Assembly (NCBI RefSeq): GCF_001659605.2
Contig: NC_035171.2
Span: 25,213,825 to 25,277,824 of the forward strand
Length of the DNA stretch: 64,000 bases
Reading direction: 5' to 3'
Origin: Manihot esculenta
Taxonomy: Eukaryota; Streptophyta; Magnoliopsida; Malpighiales; Euphorbiaceae
The notes beneath the pieces were generated by a model. It did not search any database, was not told where the DNA came from, and saw nothing but the letters and a program-made list of their open reading frames with translations. Below are positions 56,001 through 64,000 of this stretch, one piece after another. The position numbers were made by a program, and so were the translations under genes. Within the stretch, counting starts at the first letter, position 1, and the number at the start of each line of letters is the position of its first letter.

Positions 56001-58617
56001 AGGCAGGAATGTAGAAGTGTATGTGGATGACATGGTGGTTAAAAGTTCAACTTTTCAACAACATATAACGGATTTAAGGGAGATATTTGGGGTGTTAGAT
56101 CAATACAGGATGAAGCTGAATCCAGCAAAGTGCGCTTTCTTCATCAGAGGAGGAAAATTCTTGGGGTACATGGTGAGTGGAAAAGGCATTGAGCCCAATC
56201 CGGAGAAAGTGGAAGCCATATTGAATATGCCAGAGCCGACCTGTGTAAGGGACGTCCAGAGATTAACCGGGAGAGTAGTGGCGCTTCATCGATTTATGTC
56301 AAGGTCGGCAGAAAAGTGTTTGCCATTCTTCAAAAAATTGAGGAAGGTCCCGAATTTTGAATGGACAGAAGACTGCCAAAAAGCCTTCACAGAGCTTAAG
56401 GAATACCTCAGCTCACCTCACGTGCTCAGCAGCCCCGTAAAAGGGGAAGAACTCTTGATATACTTGGCAGCCTCAGAGCAAGCAGTCAGCGCAGTACTAG
56501 TAAGAGTGGAAGAAGGGGAGCAGAAACCTGTTTTCTACGTCAGCAAGGTACTCAGAGACACTGAGGTCAGATACTCGAACATTGAAAAATTGGCGTATGC
56601 CTTGTTGTTAGCAGTCCGGAAATTCAAAGTTTATCTGGAAGGCCACCAAGGAATTGTGATGACGGACCAACCGTTAAAGAAGATCCTACGTAGGCCGGAA
56701 ACTTCAGGACGGATGTTAGCATGGTCCGTGGAAATCAGCCCTTACTGTCTGGAGTACCGACCTCGGACAGCTATAAAATCTCAAGCGCTGGCTGACTTCA
56801 TAGCAGAATGCTCATTCAACAAGGAGAAGGAAGGATCATCCTCGGAGATACCAAGCAAAGAAGGAGAGGGAGAGCTTTCCCAAGAGTCTAGCTGGAAGCT
56901 ATATGTAGACGGAGCATCAGGCTCTGAGGGCAGTGGCGCTGGGATAATACTTAAGGGGCCGGAGGGCTTCAAAGTATGTTATGCCTTACGGCTAGAATTC
57001 AAAGCTTCTAATAATGTGGCCGAATATGAAGCCTTGGTGAACGGAATGTTGGTAGCTTTGGAAATAGGGGTAACCGACCTCGAAGTAAATAGTGACTCTC
57101 AGTTGGTGATCAACCAGGTGACGGGAATATATCAGGCCAGAGATCCCATCATGCAGAGTTATCTTGATAAAGTAAAAGCTGTGGAAGCCGACCTCACGCG
57201 CCGAGGAGTATTTACGAGATTTCAGAGGATACCTCGAGATGAAAATGAGGAGGCAGACCTGCTTAGTCGGCTGACCAAAGAAGAGTTAGAGCAGCTCCCT
57301 GATGAAGTCTACATACAGCATGTCAGCACACCTGCTTTCAAGAAAATATATACAGTACTGCAGGTGGAGCAGAGCCCAACTTGGATGACTCCATACTTGA
57401 GATACTTGGAAAAGGGCGAACTCCCCGAAGATAAAGTTGAAGCCAAAAAGATAGCAGCTCGAGCTGCCAATTACCAAGTAATAAGGGGAACTTTATACAG
57501 AAAAGGGAAATCCAGCCCATGGCTCCGGTGTGTGAGTCCGGAAGAAGCTGCAAAGGTAATGGAGGAAATACATAGAGGCCTATGTGGAGCTCACGAGGGA
57601 GCAGGGACATTAGCTAACAAAATATTCAGGCAAGGATACTACTGGCCCACTGTTAAAAAAGAAGCAGAAGAGTTTGTCCGGAGGTGTGACGTATGTCAGA
57701 GATTTGCTAATGCCATCAGGACCCCTGCCACTCCTCAAGCAAGCATATCCAGTCCATGGCCTTTCTCACAATGGGGAATTGACATCCTGGGACCTTTCCC
57801 CAAGACTACGGGGCAAAGGAAATTCGTAGTGGTGGCTGTGGAATATTTTTCGAAATGGCCAGAGGCAGAAGCAATAGCCACAATCACAGCTCGCAAGATG
57901 ATAGATTTCGTATGGGGACATATCATCTGTAGATTTGGCATACCAAGAGTACTTATCTCAGACAACGGCATACAATTTGACTGCAGCACTTTCAGAGCCT
58001 TCACAACGAACATGGGCATATGGCATAAGTTCTCCTCCGTGGCTCATCCTCAGACTAATGGCCAAACGGAAGTCACTAATAGAGCTATCCTTCAAGGGTT
58101 AAAGAAACGGCTGAATGGCGCAAAGGAGAATTGGGCAGAAGAGCTCAATAGCACTCTATGGGCACTCCGAACCACTCCCAGAGCGCCCACTCAAGAAACC
58201 CCGTTTGCACTTGCTTACGGCACAGAGGCTGTAGTCCCAGTTGAATTGCAGATCCCCACTCATCGAGTTCAATTCGTTAGTGAGAACGCTAATGGGGACA
58301 AATTAAGGAGCAACCTAGATGCTCTTGAAGAAGTAAGGGAAGAAGCCCAAGTCCGAACTGCTGCTTATCAACAACGAGCAGCAAGATATTACAATCAAAA
58401 GGTCAGAGAAAGAAGTTTGAAGGTGGGAGACCTGACTTTAAGAAACCTAGAAGCTACTGGAAAAAGAGCAGCTGCAGGCAAACTAGCACCGACCTGGGAA
58501 GGTCCATTCAAGGTGACAAAAGTGGTTAAGCCCGGGGTATACCGAATTGAAGATATGCAAGGAAACCCCGAGCCCCATACTTGGAACATCCAGCACTTAA
58601 AAAGGTATTTTCCTTGA
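53041..58617 (+). CDS. Tat gag-pol polyprotein, one open frame
   Basis: 1858 residues from MANHQDSN. Gag core around residues 215-340 (GPARAWFNSLEAGS), a C-x2-H-x4-H-x4-C knuckle starting at Cys481, protease VDDGS near 622, reverse transcriptase YVDD at 994-997, first RNase H near 1130-1250 with its leading Asp replaced (LAASEQAVS), second RNase H with all three acidic residues (Asp1290, Glu1328, Asp1352), integrase zinc domain and core D1581, D1641, E1677. It ends LKRYFP without a chromodomain. Gag and Pol are in one frame, without a stop or shift, so their ratio would have to be set by other means, such as cleavage or splicing. All catalytic residues I checked are there apart from the first RNase H. 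Confidence 0.95.
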   Translation: MANHQDSNLNIPNDLSSAQERQQFSFSSPTTLNNQTPISLNPSPSLAGNTPTMTLSNQDIQTMALQLQTTAHWLGQIMQQRGLSTPVNALPVVEEPRTDEPQPTSARLRTNNHDAGEEEEPEARIHGRRARELIENEEVNDYSAETTREMGTETEEEEYSLGKRSSPEDEKMNQKLKRLKEQLLAELGKKDQSQTSLPTSSPFSKLMQQETVPKKFMMPPMAAYNGAGNPREHVMNYKTFMELQTLSDALMCKVFPTTLSGPARAWFNSLEAGSIKSFGDLATRFISRFVAGVPADRKTSYLETVRQKAGESLREYVARFNTEALQILELDEGRAVEAMQKGTTSAEFFGSLSRKPPTSLAELMKRAEKYIRQDDALVTSRFAKGGEGKEKAPEEGRSEKHEKKRGKRPEPYKQAWERRDQRPPPPRVLEPRVLPPWVPEKPTPLNASRAEVLMAVQDKEFLQWPKPLKSEADQRNPDKYCQYHRTHGHDTNNCFQLIAKIERLIKRGHLKNFVKKPEGQRPQPGPAAQMPRRTGAGPVNDGSSGTINMIVGGTGGRMNRRGKKRNREGETSNGEVMQIVEHSPMTIAFSSEDAQGIQKPHDDALVIEAVIHNFRVKKVLVDDGSKVNLLPYRVFQQMGIPEEQLVRDQSPIKGIGGAPVLVEGKVKLALTLGEAPKARTHYEVFLVVKLPLSYNAILGRPALFSFEAVTSIRYLALKFPTEGGVGMVRGSQEEARAVYLATVTEPNSTGEALDSEVLEVRDETKEARTEPVGELETFSLSEEETSKVFSLNAGLTKEQKGEAMALIRSHSPTFAWKPSDMPGIDPKVMTHQLNVLPEARPVKQKKRVVGREKQQATQEEVQKLEEAGFIREVMYPQWLANPVLVKKANGKYRMCIDFTDLNKACPKDCYPLPDINKMVDSTAGFDYMSSLDAMSGYHQIPMEKTDEEKTSFITKDGTYCYKAMPFGLRNAGATYQRLMNKIFKNQIGRNVEVYVDDMVVKSSTFQQHITDLREIFGVLDQYRMKLNPAKCAFFIRGGKFLGYMVSGKGIEPNPEKVEAILNMPEPTCVRDVQRLTGRVVALHRFMSRSAEKCLPFFKKLRKVPNFEWTEDCQKAFTELKEYLSSPHVLSSPVKGEELLIYLAASEQAVSAVLVRVEEGEQKPVFYVSKVLRDTEVRYSNIEKLAYALLLAVRKFKVYLEGHQGIVMTDQPLKKILRRPETSGRMLAWSVEISPYCLEYRPRTAIKSQALADFIAECSFNKEKEGSSSEIPSKEGEGELSQESSWKLYVDGASGSEGSGAGIILKGPEGFKVCYALRLEFKASNNVAEYEALVNGMLVALEIGVTDLEVNSDSQLVINQVTGIYQARDPIMQSYLDKVKAVEADLTRRGVFTRFQRIPRDENEEADLLSRLTKEELEQLPDEVYIQHVSTPAFKKIYTVLQVEQSPTWMTPYLRYLEKGELPEDKVEAKKIAARAANYQVIRGTLYRKGKSSPWLRCVSPEEAAKVMEEIHRGLCGAHEGAGTLANKIFRQGYYWPTVKKEAEEFVRRCDVCQRFANAIRTPATPQASISSPWPFSQWGIDILGPFPKTTGQRKFVVVAVEYFSKWPEAEAIATITARKMIDFVWGHIICRFGIPRVLISDNGIQFDCSTFRAFTTNMGIWHKFSSVAHPQTNGQTEVTNRAILQGLKKRLNGAKENWAEELNSTLWALRTTPRAPTQETPFALAYGTEAVVPVELQIPTHRVQFVSENANGDKLRSNLDALEEVREEAQVRTAAYQQRAARYYNQKVRERSLKVGDLTLRNLEATGKRAAAGKLAPTWEGPFKVTKVVKPGVYRIEDMQGNPEPHTWNIQHLKRYFP

Positions 58618-58833
58618 AATATTTGTAAAGAAAAAACATCGTATTTTGACAAATGTGAATAATGAAAATTGTTTATACAATGTGATTATCTTTGTGAAAA
58701 AACATTTTTCATGATAAAGAAAAGAACAGGGCTCAGAAAGATCCCTCGCAAACAAGACCTCAGTTAGGCACAAAAACCAGCTGAGATGACGAAGCGACAG
58801 TAAGGCCAATGAGCCTGAATTTTGTACAAATAA

Positions 58834-59262
58834 CCGGCGAGGCCCCGAGGTCGTCCCGGAAATTCAAAGAAAAACAGGATCCCGTAAGATCTCCTGGAGA
58901 CAAAAACAACCGGCGAGGCCCCGAGGTCGTCGCGGAAATTCAAAGAAAAACAGGATCCCGTAAGATCTCCTGGAGACAAAAACAACCGGCGAGGCCCCGA
59001 GGTCGTCCCGAAAATTCAAAGAAAAACAGGATCCCGTAAGATCTCCTGGAGACAAATAACCGGCGAGGCCCCGAGGTCGTCCCGGAAATTCAAAGAAAAA
59101 CAGGATCCCGTAAGATCTCCTGGAGACAAAAACAACCGGCGAGGCCCCGAGGTCGTCCCGGAAATTCAAAGAAAAACAGGATCCCGTAAGATCTCCTGGA
59201 GACAAAAACAACCGGCGAGGCCCCGAGGTCGTCCCGGAAAGAAAACCATGATCTCGTAAGAT
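58834..59262 (+). repeat. 76-bp tandem repeats in the 3' region of Tat copy 2
   Basis: Six units starting CCGGCGAGGCCCCGAGGTCG near 58834, 58910, 58986, 59060, 59136 and 59212. Period is 76 bp (74 once). The core is related to the 118-bp units of copy 1, but length and organisation differ. Confidence 0.9.
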
Positions 59263-59844
59263 CTCCTAGAATCGAAAATAGGTCGGTAAAGGACTTAAGA
59301 GCCTCCCGAAAAAAAAAAAAAAAAAAAAAAAAAAGGGCCGAGCTCCCAGCTCGAATAGACTTATATACTTACAATACTCAAGATCGAGCTCCCAGCCCGG
59401 ACCGATGTCCACAAAGGCCCAAGACCAAGCTCTCAGTTCGGGTTGGCTCATATCCTTAAGGAATCAAGATACAAAGGCCAAAGAGAAAGGCCGAGCTCCC
59501 TCCATAGCAGGACTCATAAATGACGATATCCTTAGGAGGATAAAAAGGCTATAATCAAAGCCTAAATTAAAGCCTAAATCAGTTTATCTGAAACAAATAT
59601 ACGAAGTCACAACGAAGAAAGCAGGACCAAAAGCCGAAAACTGACATGATAGTTGTCATTAAAAAGGTACGAGACTTGATCTCCCAAATCATCAGCTAAG
59701 AGCTGAGCTCGCAACTTAAAGCTTAATTCAGAGCTTCTGAATGAAAATATATAGTTTACATCACAAATACGAAGAGTAGAGATAAATGTCAAGAAATATG
59801 AAAAACAAGAAAGAAACTAATATTGCATTACTGACTATTACAAT

Positions 59845-62800
59845 TTATTTCTCCGGCGAGGAAGGAGGATAAATAGTCCTTAAAGGACTTACATCAGTAA
59901 GTACACCCTCGCCTGCATTATCTCTATTTACAGCCATCCCCGAAGGAAGCTCGGTGTCCCTGGGGCCAGAGCTCTCAACATTAATAGTAGGGGCCACTTC
60001 TGACCTAGGGTGGAGGCCGTCTTTCTCAGAATCAAGATCATCTTCCTCCGACCCTACCTCAGATTCCTCTGACGAAGACTCAGATGGCCGGTCTATGTTC
60101 CTCCGAGAATCTCCTCGGGGCAAAGGGCAATCATCCTCCCCGTATAGCACTGACTCGCCATCTGAGTCCACTTCGCGCCTCCGAAGCTCGGCCAAAGGAA
60201 CATCAGGAGCCTGTCTAGCTTCTCTTAAACCGCGATTGTAGCTAGTTACATACATGCGGTAGGCCTTATCAAGGATAGCCTTTTTCATCTCACCAAAAGC
60301 TTTATACTCATCAAGGTGTTCTTCACAAGCCTCAGCCACAAATTCCTTAAACTCAGAAGAGTCTTTGTAGTCCTGAAGATGAGCTTCACAGGCCTGATCA
60401 ATTTTAACCTTCAGCTCATCAGACTCCTGATACTCCGCTATATACTGTTCACGCTTCAGCTGAGCCTTCCCTTCCGCATACTTTACCACCTCAAGCAGGG
60501 CTAAACATTTATGTTCCAAAGCCCTGACTTCATTCTTCAGCTGTTGTTGGCGAAGGTTGAACTCTTCAGCCGATGAAGACAGATCTTTGATACGTTCAGA
60601 ACTTGTGCCCAATTCCTGCTCAAGGACCTCCACTCGGGCTAGGGCACTTTCCTTCTGAGCCTTCACCTCACTCAGGTGAGCTTGAAGCCCCTCAAAATCA
60701 GCCTTTAAGGCCTCATGTTGGCGCTGGACCTCAGCCCTTTGGCTTACAGCCTCATCCCTCTCCTGAAGGGCCGTCGTCATAGAGGACAGCTGTTTTACAA
60801 CCTCTACACAACGAGTTTCCACTTCAGCTGCCCTCTCATCAGACTCCTGGAGAACTCTGCGAGTACGAGATAGCTCTGACTCCAGGGATTTGCTATGCTC
60901 TGCCGCCTCAACTGCTTTGTCCTCAGCTCTTTTAGAGGCCTCCAGGGCAGAATGCAACTCCACTCGGAGAGACTGGATCTGCTCCCGGGCGGCTGCCAGG
61001 TGGCCCCTCGCGTCGCTGGTGGCAGTCAGGTTCTCATCACGACGCGCTTCCTCTATCCGGCGGTCCACGGACTCCCGGAGAGAGAGATCACGGGCATCCA
61101 CCTCCATAACCAGGCCTAACACCTAGTACGGAAGAACAATTGTCAAGAAAAGAAACAAAGCAAACTCAAAGAAAGGTGAAAAAATAACTTACCATCAGCA
61201 GCATTTCTCCAATCGTGGATCCGAGCTCCTCACGAGAGCGAGATTGGAAGGACACCTGCTCCTTGGTAGAACTGGCCAAGTGACTAGTCAGGGCCAGAAG
61301 ACGAGGATCCGAAGCCTCTGTTATCCCGCCGAACATCCGTTCCCGGAGAAGTGCGGCAACAGCGGAGGCCGGAGACTCCGAGGAAATGCTTGACAGGTCC
61401 AGAATGTTGTCAGTAGGGGACGACGAAGGAACAGCAGAAACACCCTTCCCTTTCCCAATGGGAGGAAGAGGTGGGGAAGGACCCACAACAATCCGGGATT
61501 TTTTCCGAGCAGAAGATGGGACAGGCGTTCCAGAAGGGGTCGGACGCTTGCCCCCAGTCTTTGAGGGGACACCCTCAGATCCCTCAGGCTCAGTCCTCAC
61601 AGGGGCAGGGGCACCTTCACTAGAAACCTCCGGGCTTTGATCCTCCAGGAGGACGATCTCCATCCCTGTCCTAGAGATCTCCTTATCTTCAACAGGGGAC
61701 TTAAATTTCCCCCCTAACACCTCCTCAGTAGAACGAACGGCACCCTGCCCCACTTGTTCAGTAGCTTGGGTCTGCTCCACAACAGCTAGGGAAGTTTCCC
61801 TCACGACCTCTGAGGAGGCTGGAACGGATCTAAACCCTTCAGCAGGCGTCGAGGTCGAGCTCGACCCACCATGGCTAGATGACCGAGCTGATTTGGTGCT
61901 GCGAGAGCTCGGCTTGGAAGTTCGAGAAGAGGCTTTGACGGGAGGTCGGCTGATCTTCTTGGAGGAAGCGGCCTAAGCCAGCTCTGCAGCAATCTCAGTT
62001 ACAGAACGCCCATCCCCAAAGGCGTCAAAAATTACATGCATGTTCTCCCGAGACAGGTCAAAATTCTTGAGGAATTTGATGCCATCCATTCTAACCTCAG
62101 ACGCTGCAAGAAACAAGAAGTTATAAAGAGTCAGCATACTTCCTGATATCATGAGCAAAGAAGAAACAGAATAGCCGGACAAAGCACTATACCCGTGTCC
62201 CGAATATCCCTAAGGTTGGACGCAAACATACACTTCTCGACATCATACTTCCTCTCAACGGAAGTCAGTCGAAGCAGCCCGACCTGCTCAATAAGACTCA
62301 ATTCGGGCAGATCGTTGCAGCCCGGAAAGATCTCCCCCCACCTTAGGTCCACCTCCCATGATCGGCAGGACCCTAATTTCAACTCCGCCACAAGGAAATT
62401 CTCTACCCATCCCTTTATAGAATCCTTGTAGCCCGTAAGAAGAGACAGCCCATTACGGGGGGAAAAGTAATAGAAGTTTTGCTTCGCCCTAACCAGGCGG
62501 AAAAAAGTGACAAACAGACAGGCTGTAGGGGCGAAACCCCAACCCAGACAGATAGACTCGAAACAGGACATGAATAAAATGGAATTTGGGGATAACATTC
62601 GAGGAGTTACCCCAAAATATTCAAAAACCTCAACAAAGAAAGGGGTAAAAGGAAGCGGTAGACCAAATTCTCTCTGCTTCAGAAAAAATACTATGCTACG
62701 AACCTCTTGAGGATCCACTAAACTAGGAGGGCGAGGGTAAGGAAGAACTATCCTCTCATTTGGAAGAGGTGCTCGAATAAGATACAACGGAGTATCTAAA

Positions 62801-62886
62801 AGCCTCCGGGAAATGTGATTAGTTATGTTGGAAGGGGTAATATGCGACTCAAGGTCAAAAACATCAGGAAGCTTTAAACTTGCCAT
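59845..62886 (-). pseudogene. Spliced antisense gene of Tat copy 2, one nonsense codon
   Basis: Same three-exon structure as in copy 1: exons 62886-62193, 62103-61193 and 61122-59845, introns of 89 and 70 bp with GT..AG ends. Exon 1 has exactly the same length (694 nt) and starts MASLKLPDVFDLESH. Exon 3 is the coiled coil with an acidic tail. The only break I see is TAG at 61975-61973 in exon 2, where copy 1 has a CAA Gln codon at the corresponding position; the frame is open on both sides of it. Without it the protein would be about 960 residues. The upstream TATA-like box is also lost. Confidence 0.8.
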
Positions 62887-63120
62887 AGAAGAACAAGGAA
62901 GCGTACCTGAGAACACGATGGGATGAAAAAAGAGACGTAGAAGGAATTGCAGGAAGACAGAGAGCAACCAAGAGCTAGTTCTTCAAAGGACAGAAGGAAT
63001 TCGAAAAGAAAGAAAGAAAGGCTATTATGAGGCAAAGCGTTGATACTGAACAGTTTTGTCTTGGAGCGGTGCGATCATTAATTGTTCTCGAAATTTACCC
63101 TCTCGACGGTTAGGAAATAA

Positions 63121-63200
63121 CCGGCGAGACGGTAAAGGGGCAAAAGGATGATCGCTGGGCTTCTCTACATCTATCAAGGGCCAAGTATACGATGACAGTT
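63121..63200 (+). repeat. Relic PPT and LTR start in Tat copy 2
   Basis: GGTAAAGGGGCAAAAGGATG then ATCGCTGGGCTTCTC, the counterpart of 41781-41820 in copy 1. Confidence 0.6.
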
Positions 63201-63429
63201 CATCATTTAAAAGCCCATTCGCCACCCACATAATACAGGCCCAACTCATCAGTCAGAGCAACTTAGCCTACTACTTTATCATCCCTATGGTAAATGCCGT
63301 GGAAACAGAGGGGCAAGTCATGAAAAGACTCAAAAGTACAAGCAAATGGGAGCATGATAAAGGTCAGACTTACGCATCACTTAAAAAGTTATAAGATTTG
63401 ATTTACCGCTACTAAACAAAGGGTGGGAG

Positions 63430-64000
63430 ATCGGAAAGAGGCGCCAAAAGCACCTCAGAGTCATACAAAGCTGAGAGCTTAGAGTTCAACTCATCAGAAG
63501 CCGAGCTCAGAGGTCGGATTAGTCCAGCTTAGACAGCATGACTTGAGAGCTCGGCCAGCTAAAGGAAACTCAGAGCTCATCTCACTAAGCAAAGACATAA
63601 CTCTCAGGTCGGTCAGTTCAGCTCGGACAACATGACCTGAGAGCCCGTTCGGATGAAGGAGACTCAAAGCTCAATTCATCGAAGTAAAGACCGAGCTCAC
63701 AGGTCGGTCAGACAGTCCAGTTCGAAAAACTTGAAAGCCCAGTTGACTAAGTGGATCCGGAGTTCAACTCATCAGAGCTCGCAGATAGGTTAGATTAGCT
63801 CGGGAAAAAGCAGGACAGAGCTCAGTTGGTTAAAACTATAAGGCGGGCAATCTAAAGTATTTCACACATAATAAAAGAAGAACAGCTTAAGCATGAGAGC
63901 AGAACAAGAACTTCATTAAAAGAAAAGCACATTACAGCACGTTACAAAGGCCTACACTACGGGATGAAAGACTATCCTTAAAGAATTTACATATCCAGAT
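63430..64000. other. Spacer of Tat copy 2 with GAGCTC.CAGGTCGG motifs
   Basis: Motifs such as CCGAGCTCACAGGTCGGTCA recur several times. From about 63905 the sequence matches 42475-42570 of copy 1, the far end of the decayed second antisense unit. No coding supported. Confidence 0.6.

Larger units (their letters stand above)
52467..64000 (+). mobile_element. Tat-type Ty3/gypsy element, copy 2, cut by the window end
   Basis: Starts with a 496-bp LTR, then the same PBS, gag-pol, tandem-repeat region and antisense gene order as copy 1, about 90-95 percent similar by eye. The expected duplicated target is GGTAG (52462-52466). The second antisense-unit region begins near 63900; the 3' LTR is outside the window. 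Confidence 0.92.

Noticed and set aside
58764..59211. Open frames with repeated SPGDLTGSCF and similar motifs
   Set aside because: Translations of the 76-bp tandem array of Tat copy 2.
61801..61992. A frameshift in exon 2 of the Tat copy 2 antisense gene
   Set aside because: The open frames on either side of the TAG at 61975 are in register (168 bases, 56 codons, between the codon after the stop and the next Met), so only a nonsense codon is present.

Overview
The window is nuclear DNA of a flowering plant, almost certainly a eudicot. It holds one intron-containing plant gene (UPF0301/DUF179 fold with a thioredoxin-like domain), AT-rich non-coding DNA, and a thick layer of plant LTR retrotransposons of the Ty1/copia, Ty3/gypsy Tekay-type chromovirus and Ty3/gypsy Tat types. 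Protein style would fit Malpighiales such as cassava or rubber tree, but nothing here proves a species. I see no tRNA, rRNA, CRISPR or bacterial-type feature.

Layout. Positions 1-8426 carry the 3' part of the host gene on the + strand (four exons visible, first one cut by the window edge). Its introns hold a 798-bp hAT-type MITE with a perfect 8-bp target duplication, an RTE-type LINE tail ending in a TTG microsatellite, and an older hAT-like element. Positions 9672-46410 are a single 36.7-kb nest. An old Ty1/copia element on the - strand was hit three times: by a deleted Tekay-type element (10403-15298, - strand), by a small non-autonomous gag-bearing element (16334-18827), and by a Tat element (20453-44371, + strand). 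The Tat element was itself hit by a nearly pristine Tekay-type element (24993-35185). Every one of these insertions has a perfect 5-bp target duplication, and LTR divergence falls in the order that nesting demands. Positions 47089-49526 are a solo Tekay-type LTR with its own perfect duplication. Positions 50040-51600 hold an L1-type LINE relic. A second Tat element begins at 52467 and runs off the right edge.

How the parts work together. The inner Tekay element (24993-35185) has PBS, one complete gag-pol frame with all catalytic residues, PPT and LTRs that differ at only two places I could find, so it could be competent. The two Tat copies have a second layer. Besides gag-pol on the + strand, each carries a three-exon gene on the opposite strand between integrase and the 3' LTR. 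It encodes a protein of about 960 residues: a PF04195-like N-terminal domain, a Ser/Pro-rich linker and a long coiled coil. Splice sites, exon 1 length and intron 1 length are the same in both copies. Copy 1 has an open antisense gene but a broken pol; copy 2 has an open pol but a nonsense codon in the antisense gene.

The most promising leads are this spliced antisense gene with its own TATA-like box, the evidence that its region is an ancient tandem duplication that includes a relic PPT and LTR start, and a family of 13-bp perfect dyads TTCGGC-N-GCCGAA with a free central base scattered through the Tekay-type LTRs.
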